From positions 3,534,001-3,598,000 of the forward strand of contig CAJQUN010000024.1 in assembly GCA_907163345.1 (NCBI GenBank): a DNA stretch of 64,000 bases, given 5' to 3'. This DNA comes from Haberlea rhodopensis. Lineage: Eukaryota > Streptophyta > Magnoliopsida > Lamiales > Gesneriaceae. A program made the position numbers and the translations under genes. The notes beneath the pieces are model-generated. The model was given only the letters and a program-made list of their open reading frames with translations, was not told where the DNA came from and made no database searches. Below, piece by piece: positions 22,595-34,500 of this stretch (position 1 is its first letter; each line of letters opens with the position of its first letter).

Positions 22595-25500
22595 GTATTC
22601 CTTTCACTAAATGATGAATTATTCCTAGATAAACCTATTCAAATTAGTTGGTGGGTCTAACAAACTTGGGGAATGCTTTTATTGCCTGACGCAATCTCTC
22701 TCAACATTAAGTTTCTTACGTAAATCAATATTGTTAGTAATGGTCATGGGCTGTCATAAGAATTTCTGTATATATGCTTTCTAGATTGGCTAAAGTTGAC
22801 TTGTGTATTCCTTAGATCTTTCTATCTTTCTACTTGAAGTTTGGGACACTAACTGAGGTAATAAACCTATTGGCGGTCCAAATGACTTTCTAAAAGGTTC
22901 TAATCTCTTTTTCTAAAGCTTTGATGTGAAGTGTTAAAAAGAAAATATCGTGGGATTACTTTGTCAAGACTATAAAAGTACTTAGGTACTCAGGTGAAGT
23001 GAAAATTGGAATACTCAGCAAACATCTATGAGTATGTCTCATTAATAAGAATTGATTTTGTATAAATGCCTTTTTGTCGATTTTTTGGTCAGAAATATAG
23101 GAACTTCGAATTTCGGAACTTTTAGAGGTGGTTATCAATTAGCTATAGGCTTCGTGTATGATAATGTATATTGAAAATAACAGCTGAATGACCTAACAAG
23201 GATGCGACTGAAAGGGACTATCGGACATTTTATTTCATGGAATATGCAGGAAACAATCCTTTAAGGCCTATGAAGGTTTCATTTTTTCCGAGCCAAGAAA
23301 TTCGCAACTTAATAGGGTCACCATACGGGCGAAATTGGGAAAGTGGGTTCGGATGGGCCATCTTCTCATTTTGTGCTTTGCTTTTCTTGTATCATTAGTA
23401 GCAAAGCATCAAGATAGGTGGGGACCTATAAAAATAAGTGAAATCCTGAAATGAAATAAGCTGATACCAATGGATAGTGGGTTACTCTATCCAAGTCTGA
23501 TTGCAATTCAGCACATAGCAGCCTAAACTTTGCAGAACTGTCCATATCTTATTTTTTATATTTAAATATTTTTGTTTAGGTTGACTGCCTTCAGGTGGAT
23601 GGTGTCTTGCATAACCGGAATCTTGTTTACTGTGCATCTACCAGGTAATTTGACTTCTTAAGTAAAATTGCATACATTTTCCCTTTTTTATTTATTTTTC
23701 ATATTAAACGTTTCTGTCATTATTGGCCACGTGTCTAATATTAAGGTTTGCCGGTGCATAAGTATCTCTTTAAATCACTTTCATGAGGATTGGTTGTCTT
23801 GACACCGAAAGTAAACTTTGCAGAAGCAATTAAGAAAAGGAATTTATCTTATATTTCATCTTAAAAAATGTGCCAGAAATTTCATCACGAAGTCGAGACT
23901 CTTCTTAGTTGAAGAAATTATCTTAAAAAATGTGCCAGAAATTTCATCACGAGGTCGAGACTCTTCTTAGTTGAAGAAATTGGAACATACGAAGATTTGT
24001 AGAAGTAACTGCACCTGAATAAATCATTACAGTTGTCTACAGCATCATATATTTTATTGTAGACTACAAGTGTGATTACTGCATATTCTTGTTATTGGTA
24101 GCTTCTGTATGTTTTTGCTTACTACAATTGGGGATTTCTTATACATGCAATCGGTCCGAGCAAAAAAAATTCTGACATGGATTCTTATGTGCGAGTCAAT
24201 GGAGGATATGTATCATTGCAATCATGCTTAATTTGACAAATAGTTTGACTCCAGTACCTCTAAGACAAAAAAGTTGATTGTATTATGTTCACTTTATTTT
24301 AGTTGTGAAAAAGTTTATGGCTTTCAAACTCAAATCTCCTAGGAATTCATACTTTAGGTAGTATTGGCAAACTTGAACGAGATATCAAATATTAATTCGT
24401 ACTTCAAAAGCAGATTTAACTGGGATAAACATAATTATAAATATGGCGGATGATATACATAGTAGTGACTGGAGAAGTGCTTGTAAATTTTTTTAAAGGC
24501 AGCAGTTTATGTACTTGGATAAACTTAGCTACTACTAACCAATAGTATAATCTGCTTCGGAAAACTGTAATAGAGGAAGATGTTTCACGTCAGCTACATT
24601 TGTAGTGTTGTATGTTTATGTATGTACATTTTTCATCTCTTAGAACTACATTCATATAAGATCAAAGGAAATATATGACCAAATTCGACTAATTGTGATC
24701 AAGTCTTTGCTTAATAAGCCAAGAGTACATAGGTTCAGTTTTTGGTTTTCCGGTCTCTATTCAGTTGCTCTTTGAAGAATAGCTTCCATAGTTTATAAAG
24801 TTGTATCAATTGTAACAAGTTTTATGGTTTTGTTTTTTTGGTTTGGCAGATTTATTTCTTTCTTGGTGAAATGCCACTCAGATGCTTTTTCTTTTTGGTT
24901 TTCCCAGTGCTGGTAAAAGTTTTGTTGCTGAAATATTAATGCTACGGAGAGTCTTTTCCGCTGGGAAAATTGCACTTCTTGTACTTCCATATATATCTAT
25001 TTGCGCCGAAAAGGTATGGTGGTTGCTTTGCTTTCAATTTTTCTTTTAGTTTGTGTCTTACACGTTAACTTCTGTGTGAAAACATGTAGGCTGAGCACCT
25101 TGAAGTTCTTTTAGAACCGTTACATAAGCATGTTCGCAGCTATTATGCAAATCAAGGGGGTGGCACTATTCCCAAGGACACCTCTGTAGCTGTCTGTACT
25201 ATAGAGAAAGCAAATTCATTGGTGAACAGATTACTGGAAGAGGGTCGTTTGTCAGAGCTTGGTACCATCGTAATTGATGAACTGCACATGGTATCCACAT
25301 TGCCTTACATTTTCTTGTGGTTCCATCAGCTGCTTGTTATGTTACATTTTTTTACTCGATTTTCATTCTGATATGCGAAAGATATATTGGGATGATGGCA
25401 GGTTTCTGATCAGAATAGAGGTTATCTATTAGAACTCATGTTGACAAAGCTTCGGTATGCAGCTGGTGAAGGCAATATAGGCTCTTCTAGTGGAGAAAGT

Positions 25501-28500
25501 GCAGGGACGAGTAGTGGAAAATCTGATCCTGCTCGTGGCCTCCAAATTGTTGGCATGAGTGCAACATTACCAAATGTTGCTACTGTTGCTGATTGGCTTC
25601 AAGTAAGTATTATTCATTAACGTACAGGTTACAACCTTTTTGAAAGATGTGGCTGAATGTTTATCCTAAGAAAAGATCGGTGATGCATTTGTTCTTGGAT
25701 TTTGCCTTGATTTTTGTGCCTTGAGAATATGTTGCATGTTTTCCTATCTATAAATTAGTGTGTAAATTGTAAATTTACTATAATGAAATACAACAAGTAT
25801 TGTAAACCATGGTTTTTGACTTGCTATCAGAGCCAAAAAGAAACTTCTTCTCCCGTGGCCGCTGCAAACCCTAGTGGCGCCATAGGGTTTCAACCTTGGC
25901 GGCTGCTGCTGGGGCTTGTCTTCTTTGTGGCTATCCATTTTTTGTTAGTTGATTTCATGTCTGTGTTTCATGAGACTATTTTCTTCTCGGTTTCCAGTTC
26001 ACTTTGCGGCTTTTCTTTGTCGCCCTCTACGCAACGGTGTTGCTAGAATATGTGTCATATCTCCTTGCGGCGGCGGTTGACGGATATCTTCGACGCTGAG
26101 TTTCTGCTATGATGCAGATCTGAAGGCGTTTCTGTCCCTTTCTTCTTCGCTGCTGTATTTCTTTGCTTCCGGCGGCCGCTGTGTCCCTCTTCTTCAGCAA
26201 TCCAACTGTGCGTCTAGTATTAACGCCGATCAAGGCTTTTGTGGCGTTCCTCTTTCTTCGTGCAACCAACGACTTCACAGGGGGCGGCGACTTCTGGCTG
26301 CGGGAGTTATGTTCCACTTTTGCCACTGTTCTTTCTTCTTCACTATTTTTTTCTTCGTCGCCTTTCTGTCCAGCAGCTGGTTCGCGGTCGGCGCTATGTT
26401 TTCTGGCGTCTTTTCCTCATTAGTAGATGGAGGCAGCGGCAGTGCCTCCTCCACGACGACAGTTGGCTGTGTATGCTAGGGTTTTTTGCTATGGAGGAGT
26501 TGTGTTGCAGCTTGATTTGAGAGAACGGTCTTCTCCCGCGGCCGCTGCAAACCCTAGTGGCGCCATAGGGTTTCAACCTTGGCGGCTGCTGCTGGGGCTT
26601 GTCTTCTTTGTGGCTATCCATTTTTTGTTAGTTTTTTTTTTTTGATCGGAAAAAAAGCATAATATATAAAAGAGTACCAGAGGTACTACGAAAGTTTACA
26701 AAAAGCGAGCAGGCTCGCACAGACCCAAAAAGAGAATTAAAAAAGATCAAGAAGCTAATAAGCAAATCCTAGGCTCAGTAACCCAGTCCGACAGTACATA
26801 AGTGAAACTAAGACCGCTTCTATTTCTAATCCAAAACCAAGATCTAAAAAGAACTTGATTGAAAAGCTCTTCATCCGTCTCGATGTTGCCCCTGAAAATT
26901 AAATTATTTCTGCCCAACCATATTGTCCATATAACCGCCAACCAAATAGTCAACCATCCCATTCTCCCTCTTCTTCGCTCCCAAAGCCCTTTGTGCTGTA
27001 GACGCCGGATTGTCCGGAAGAACAAGATTAACTCCCAACCACCTGTAACATTTCATCCATAACGCGTAGGAGTCCGAGCACCTGAACAAAAGATGATCTG
27101 TAGTCTCCTCCAGTTGATGACAAAGAACGCACAGATCTGGGATCGGGCCTTGGATAACATTACGTTTCCGTAAGTTTACCTTGGTCGGAATTCTGTCTTT
27201 AAATACCCGCCAAGCAACGCTCCAACTTTTTTCGGAGCCAAAGTCTTCCAGATATCCTCATAGATCAAAACAGATTCATCATCAAGAACTTCATCCTCTG
27301 CAAAAATGCCATAAGCCGATCGGACAGAGTAGCAATTGTTATCTTCAAGGCGCCACTCCCATGTGTCTTCTCTGTCTTGGTCCAAAGTTGACCTGTCAAT
27401 AAAATTAATTAACAGAGCAAAAACATCTAACTCCCAGTCGAATAGTTCCCGTCTCCAATCCCAGCGCCAAATCCAAATACCATCCACCCACCCCCCCATA
27501 TTCCCTAATAAGATGTCTCTATCCCACGCTATAGATGCAAGTCTTGGAAACTTTTCTTCCAGGCTCACCTCCCCCACCCAGATATCCGACCAGAATTTCG
27601 TCCCTAGACCATTCCCTACCCTGCGGGAGTTATGTCCCACTTTTGCCACTGTTCTTCTTCTTCACTATTTTTCTTCGTCGCCTTTCTGTCCAGCAGCTGG
27701 TTCGCGGTCGGCGCTATGTTTTCTGGCGTCTTTTCCTCATTAGTAGATGGAGGCAGCGGCAGTGCCTCCTCCACGACGACAGTTGGCTGTGTATGCTAGG
27801 GTTTTTTGCTATGGAGGAGTTGTGTTGCAGCTTGATTTGAGAGAAGGGTCTTTGTTCTGGAGTTGTCTGTTTAGCGTGAGAAAGAGGATGAAAAGTGGAG
27901 ATTTGTTTTTGCTGGTTTACGTGAGGGAAAGGTCTTGTTCTCTTTGCAACCTATGCTTTTCTCTCTCTCCAATTATTTGTGCTGGTGTGGTGGTGATTTA
28001 TAGGCTGAATTAAGCCGGTTTCAAATTAATGCATCCATATTAAGTTTCTGCTACTCTTTGGGACCACGGTCACCACTTGCATGTGGTTCAGCCTTATTGG
28101 TGGTCTCTGAATCTTTGCTCTTTTCCGAGAGTTTACCGTTTTCCGTGGTCTTTATCCTCTACTCCTTTCCATGAGTCTTTTGCTCTCTTTTCGAGAGTAT
28201 GCCATTTTCCAGGGTTTTTATCCTCTGCTCCTTTTCCGGGAGCCTTTTTGCTCTCTTTCCGAGAATCTACTCCTTGCTCTCTTTCCGAGAGTGCTCCTTT
28301 TCGAGGAGTCTCTTATCTTTTGCTCTTTTTCCAGGAGTCTGCTCCTTTCTGGGAACCTTTTATCACTCTTTCCAGGAGTCTTTTTTCCATTGCTCTCTTT
28401 TCGAGAGCCTTCTGGCTCTCTTTCTGGGAGTCTCTAATTACTGTTATAAGTTTTGTTTGATTGAAGAACATAATGGGCTGAAGACACGTATGCTGTCTTG

Positions 28501-31500
28501 TTGGCAAGCTTGTTTTGGTCAAGATCCATGGCCAAGCTTGAGGGGGAGTGTTGAAGATTATTATTTTAATAATATTATTGCCTTAATTTGTGCCTTAGAA
28601 TATGGTCAAAAGTTGTGCCTAATTTAAGGAATATATGTTGGTCCTTAAAATTAGGAATTGTGTTTTCTTGCATGTTTTCCTATTTATGAATTAGTGTGTA
28701 AATTGTAAATTTAATATGATGAAATATAACAAATATTTTAAACCCTGTTTTTCTACCATAATTTCTTAATATGATTCAAAATTCACGCTAGATATTTCTG
28801 GTATTCTTACTGCTTGAAGTCTTGGAATCCTTGCGAATGAATTAGCTGATGCTTGGACACTACAGAAATGTATCTTTTTGTGATCATTTGGGACTTGACT
28901 TGATTCATTGAGTATGAGCTATTTTCATTTCCGCTGTTTAAAATGACTAAATTCTCATTTCCGCTTTCGATGAAAGTGGGTGCAGTGTTAATTGTGACTG
29001 GAATTGTCAATCCATGAGTTGTCTCGTTCAAAATCAGATTTTATATTTCCATTCTATTTTAGAAGGATGCAATCCGATTATTTTGTGTCCAAATTCTGCA
29101 TGGAAGGCCTTGATCAAAACCACAACTTTCAAATTTCTTGCTTTGCAGATTCAAACTGACTAATTTTCCATGTTATTTGGTTGTTATTGTGTTACTTTAG
29201 GCATGCTGTCACAAATTAATCCGAGTTCGTAAATTTATACATGAACTGATCTGTCTTTTTATTTTTATTTTGCAGGCTGCACTTTATGAGACAGACTTTC
29301 GACCTGTTCCATTGGAGGAATACATTAAAGTTGGTAGCACAATATATAACAAAGAAATGGAAATTGTTAGAGTGATCCCTAGAGCGGCTGATCTCCGTGG
29401 TAAAGATCCCGATCATATAGTTGAACTATGCAACGAGGTTTATCTTCTTTGTCTCACTTAATTTTTAACTTGCAATTAGGTGGAATAATTCTCACACTCT
29501 GAATTATTTAGGTCGTCCAAGAGGGTCACTCGGTCCTGATATTTTGTTCCAGTCGAAAAGGATGTGAATCAACTGCTAGGCATATCGTGAAATATCTTAA
29601 AAGATTTTCTGTGATCCCTAGAAATGAATTCCACGATTCGTTTGATATAGATTCCGCTATTGATTCATTGCGAAGATCTCCTGCTGGGTTGGATCCAATA
29701 CTGGAAGAAACTCTTCCTCTTGGAGTTGCTTATCATCATGCTGGGCTTACCGTATGTTGGCCACATCTTATTGATTTATTTCTTGGTCTATACACATTGT
29801 ATCTCTGGGTTATGCATATTTATTATATTGAACACTCACCACTTTTCTTCATTTCTAGAAAAGGCTGAGGAAAGGGAGACTGTTGAAACATCCTATCGCA
29901 AAGGACTTGTACGTGTCTTGACTGCTACATCAACACTAGCAGCTGGTGTTAATCTGCCAGCACGAAGAGTGATATTTAGACAACCTCGCATTGGTCGCGA
30001 TTTTATTGATGGGACAAGATACAAACAGATGGCTGGACGGGCAGGCCGTACTGGCATAGATACAAAGGGAGAAAGTGTAGGTCTTCTTTTTTGCATCTAT
30101 ACAATTCTCCCTTCATTTATTCAAGTTACTTTATTGGTTAATTGTTCGTTGGTTCACTTGTCCAATTTTTTTACCTGTAGCTATTTTATCTAAATTTGTC
30201 TCTATTTTCACCTCAAATTCTTAATTTTTTTTGTTGAAAACGAAGTCCAATGTCTTGAAGTACGTTAAATTTGTCACCAATAATTTTGAAAAATCTACGT
30301 AGATGCTGATTTGCAAGCAAGAGGAGGTCAAGAAAATACTGGCACTCCTTAACGATAGTTGTCCTCCACTTTATTCTTGTCTGTCAGAAGATAAGAATGG
30401 GATGACCCATGCTATACTGGAGGTCGTTGCGGGAGGAATTGTTCAAACTGCAAGTGATATTCATCGATATGTCAGGTGTACTCTTCTCAACTCAACTAAA
30501 CCTTTTGAAGATGTCGTGAAATCAGCCCAAGATTCTCTTCGATGGCTATGCCATAAAAAGTTTCTTGAATGGAGCGAAGAGACTAAGTTATACACTACTA
30601 CACCTCTGGGACGCGCGTCTTTTGGAAGTTCTCTCTGTCCAGAGGAATCACTTGTAATATTTCCCTTGTTTTTAATCATATCTGCATATGTTAAATTTTG
30701 TATCTGTATGACTGTATGCAGTTGACATCTTGCATTGATCATGTTACAATGAATTGGTTTTATATAGGTTGGGTAATCAATGAATTTTGACTATTGTTAG
30801 ATTGTACTGGACGATCTCACGAGGGCGAGAGAAGGATTTGTGCTAGCATCGGATTTGCATCTAGTTTACTTAGTAACACCCATTAATGTTGATCTCGAAC
30901 CAGACTGGGAACTATATTATGAGCGATTCATGCAGTTACCTCCACTAGACCAGGTAGTTGCTTTATATCTCATCTTCTCCTTGTTTCTGATGTCCCATTG
31001 AAGAATTTTAATGTAGTAGCTGTATGGTGAGTATCTGCTTTAGATGATTGTTTCTTTGAACCGGTTTCCATGTGAATGAATCGGATGCATGCTATTAATT
31101 TATTAGTATGTCCCATTGAAGAATTTTAATGTAGTAGCTGTATGGTGATTATCTGCTTTAGATGATTGTTTCTTTGAACCGGTTTCCATGTGAATGAATC
31201 GGATGCATGCTATTAATTTATTAGAGTATGCCAAATCACGCATTCGAAATCATATTACTTCCATTTTCTCCTTTTATCTGTTTCTCATCCTTGTGGTAAT
31301 AAGATACTGTTATGGCAAGATATTAATAAGCCTAATCTATGACAATTATGGGTCCATTCTAGAAGCCCAAGGAGGGAAGAATCACGTGAATCATGGGGGT
31401 AGTTTGTTAGGATTTTGGGTGGGAAACTAATGAATAAAAAAGGTGAGAGAGTATGGCTAGTGGCATTCCAGATTTAGTGTTGAAAGTTGAGTACAAGTTA

Positions 31501-34500
31501 GTGCTTGGGGCAAGGGGAATTTCTTCCTTGAGTGTGTGTTGAGTAGTGAGTGTTTTTCCTTTCATTGTGTTTCATTTCAAGCATCACATATCAATATAAT
31601 AATCTTACTTGAAATTCCATCGTCTATTGGTTCTGTGATTCCATCCTGCTTGAGCATAAACATCTTACTTGAAATTCCATCATGTACTGGTTCTGTGATT
31701 CCATCATGTTTGGTGTGCCTTATTCCATTTTGTTTGTGCATTTCTTGTTTTTGTTCGTAACAGATACCCACTTTCAAATTATACATTACCCAGGGAAATA
31801 ATGATAATTGTAATTCTCTAATGTCAAAGCGAAATATCAGAGGATTGTTGACTGGTTTTCTGACACGGTTGAACTTTTGATTTACAGAAATTCGTATAGC
31901 ATGTGACAGTAGTTCCTATTCTGTCTGCAGAGAGAAATACGTAGGACTATTTTCTTCTCGATTTTTGTCATGAAAATATCATGATATCTTCACCAGTAGA
32001 ATTTCATGAGCACCGCAAATGTTTAGAAGCCTCATTTGTGGATGGGATTGTGTTCAGCCTTAACATTGAAACTTAGATATTTCGTTTGTGGACTCAGCCT
32101 TAATTTTGAGTTACATGACAGAAAAGCTTGAATTTAGAATTGGTTAACTTATGGTGTCAAAGCTGTTTGTAACTTTTGCTTTAGCACTCATCCGACCGGA
32201 AACACACACACAACTATGCTGTTAAAACCTTTGTTATGAAGTGCAGTCTGTTGAAAATCGAGTTGGAGTACAAGAAAGCTGCCTCATTTTTGGATGGGAT
32301 TCGTGTTCAGCCTTAACATTGAAACCTAAATATTTCGATAGTGGACTTGGTATTTAATTTATTTTTAGTTACATGACAGAAAAGCTTGAATTTGGAATTG
32401 GTTAACTATGGTGTCAAAGCAGTTTGTAACTTTTACTTTAGCGACGAGCCGACCGGAAACACACACAACTATGTTAAAACCTTTGTTATGAAGTGCAGTC
32501 TGTGGGAAATCGAGTTGGAGTACAAGAACCCTTTTTGATGCGTATGGCTCATGGAGCACCTTCTTCACATAGGTCAAGGGATTATTCCAAAGGATTTCAC
32601 AGCAATTGCAATCCTAAACTTGGGATGGCGACTCATCGCATGCTCTCAGATGATCAAATCCTTAGAGTGTGTAAACGATTCTATGTTGCTCTTATCTTGT
32701 CTCGGCTTGTGCAGGTATATTTGTTCCCCTCCACACTCTCCAGCTGGATATAATACTCTTTGTTATAAATCTGCAGTACCCATGAAGATATTGCTCATAA
32801 TACAGTGTATATGTTCGTTATTTGTATGCAGTACATACTCATATACTTGAATTTTCCCCATCTTTCTCCTTGTTTCCTAGCTGGTTGCTACAAAAGTGCA
32901 CTCAATTATCATACAGCTTTCACTTAAATTTTCGCTCAAAAACAGTACCGAACACATATTTAAAGATTTTACTGAAAAATGTTACTCAAAGGTTTTCTTC
33001 TTATTGTCTGTTTCACCTCATGTATTTGGTCACTCAGGTAATTGTTTCTATCACGATTTAATGTAGTTGTTTGATTTCACCTTATATGATAATTTCTTGA
33101 TGGTGGAGTGAAGGAAGTACCTGTTGCTGAGGTATGTGATGCTTTTAAAGTTGCTAGAGGTATGGTTCAGGCCTTACAAGAAAATGCTGGAAGATTTGCC
33201 TCCATGGTTTCTGTGTTCTGTGAGAGACTTGGTTGGCATGACCTTGAAAGTTTAGTTGCCAAATTTCAAAATCGCGTTTCATTTGGAGTTAGAGCAGAGA
33301 TTGTAGAACTTACAGCCATTCCTTACGTTAAGGTAGAGTACTGGTGTCATTTTTTATTTTTAGAAAGAAATCGCGAATATATAATTAAAGTTTTCTGAAC
33401 TTGAAGGGTTCTCGAGCTAGAGCACTTTACAAGGCTGGTTTGCGAACTCCTCAAGCTATAGCTGAAGCGTCGATTTCTGAAATTGTCGAAGCGCTTTTTG
33501 AATCTTCTTTATGGACTGCACAAGGTAAGGTTTCAGGCATTGGTCATTGATTGTAACTCACTCCATTTCCCCGTCATTTTTAAATTTACCAGAGTAGTTC
33601 TATTTTGTAAGCTCTGCTGATTGTAAGTTAATTCAGTTTGTGGATTTGAGTAATATATGGATGGATGATGATTTCTCTCTCATTAATGCATTCCCTGGAA
33701 AATCATGAACTTTACCTATCAGGAAATGTTAAGAAGTCTTGCTGAAAGCCGAATTTTTAATACTTGTTGAATAGAACCCCGATTTTCATTTTCAAGGCAC
33801 GGATATTGGTCTTAGAATTGTTCATGCCTTTTTCTTGTTCCCTTTGGTACGTACATGGTGGTTTTTTCCTCTATCGTCCGTGTCCTCTATTTACAAAATT
33901 CAAGTGCTAAATTGGTGTGTTTCATTTAGTTACTAAAGACCCTACTTTTATTTACTCAATTGCATTCATGATTTATAGGTACATTGTTTTCTGCTTCCTT
34001 TAGTTTTTCGTTCTTTACCCTGTGCATAAATTCTAGCTTCTAATTTGGACCAATATTCCTTCTTGGCTATGGAATGGTTAGCACAACGGAAAATACGAGG
34101 AGGAGTTGCCAAGAAGATAAAAAATGGAGCTCGCAAAATTGTTCTTGATAAAGCTGAAGAGGCACGATTCGCTGCATTCTCAGCCTTCAAATCTCTTGGA
34201 CTTGAAGTTCCACCATTGTCTCATCCTTTATTACTTGATGCTACTGAAAATGTCCCCAAAAAGGAATTAACGTCGTCTTCAGGGGAGGAGTCAACCAGTA
34301 ACTTTGCTGATCTTCATTCAAAGCATGTTTTGGATGGAACTGCAGTTGAGAAGGATAGTGATGGGATCGGCGGAGTTATGTTAAAAACTGAGGCAGACAA
34401 ATCTACCTACTCTCCACCTGTTGGACTAGTGTCTAATGGTGAAGCAAAATCAGCAAGCAATATGCAAGTTGAATGTCGTTCTTTACTCGAAGAAGGGTCC

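Larger units (their letters stand above)
25703..28757 (+). mobile_element. Composite non-autonomous LTR element in TEB intron 8
   Basis: A 3' LTR starts TGTTGAAG at 28549, just after the polypurine tract AGGGGGAG (28541-28548). Its last 90 bp (28668-28757) match 25732-25820 upstream, the end of a degenerate 5' LTR. A tRNA-Met-like site GCTATCAGAGCC follows at 25823-25834. No gag or pol is present, so the element is non-autonomous. The interior is a GC-richer unit (25846-26528) repeated from 26529. In the second copy about 350 bp are replaced by an antisense LINE fragment (26634-27620). It sits in sense orientation in the host intron. Confidence 0.7.
23580..33524 (+). other. TEB: TEB exons 5-16: helicase module
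   Basis: Exons: 23580-23644, 24908-25013, 25090-25290, 25402-25602, 29276-29437, 29512-29751, 29864-30076, 30303-30653, 30801-30953, 32499-32714, 33114-33332 and 33407-33524. Motif I (Walker A) STSAGKS is split by the intron after exon 5. Motif II is DELH in VIDELHM (exon 7), motif III is SATLPN (exon 8), and motif VI is QMAGRAGR (exon 11). Exons 12-16 carry the winged-helix and helical-domain sequence of the polymerase theta/HELQ class, ending with the helix-hairpin-helix-like GSRARALYKAGLRTPQAIAE. All ATPase motifs are intact. Confidence 0.92.

Noticed and set aside
26163..26645. Several overlapping frames in the composite element interior
   Set aside because: They repeat in both copies of the duplicated unit in different frames and show no protein family; sequence is CT-rich low complexity.
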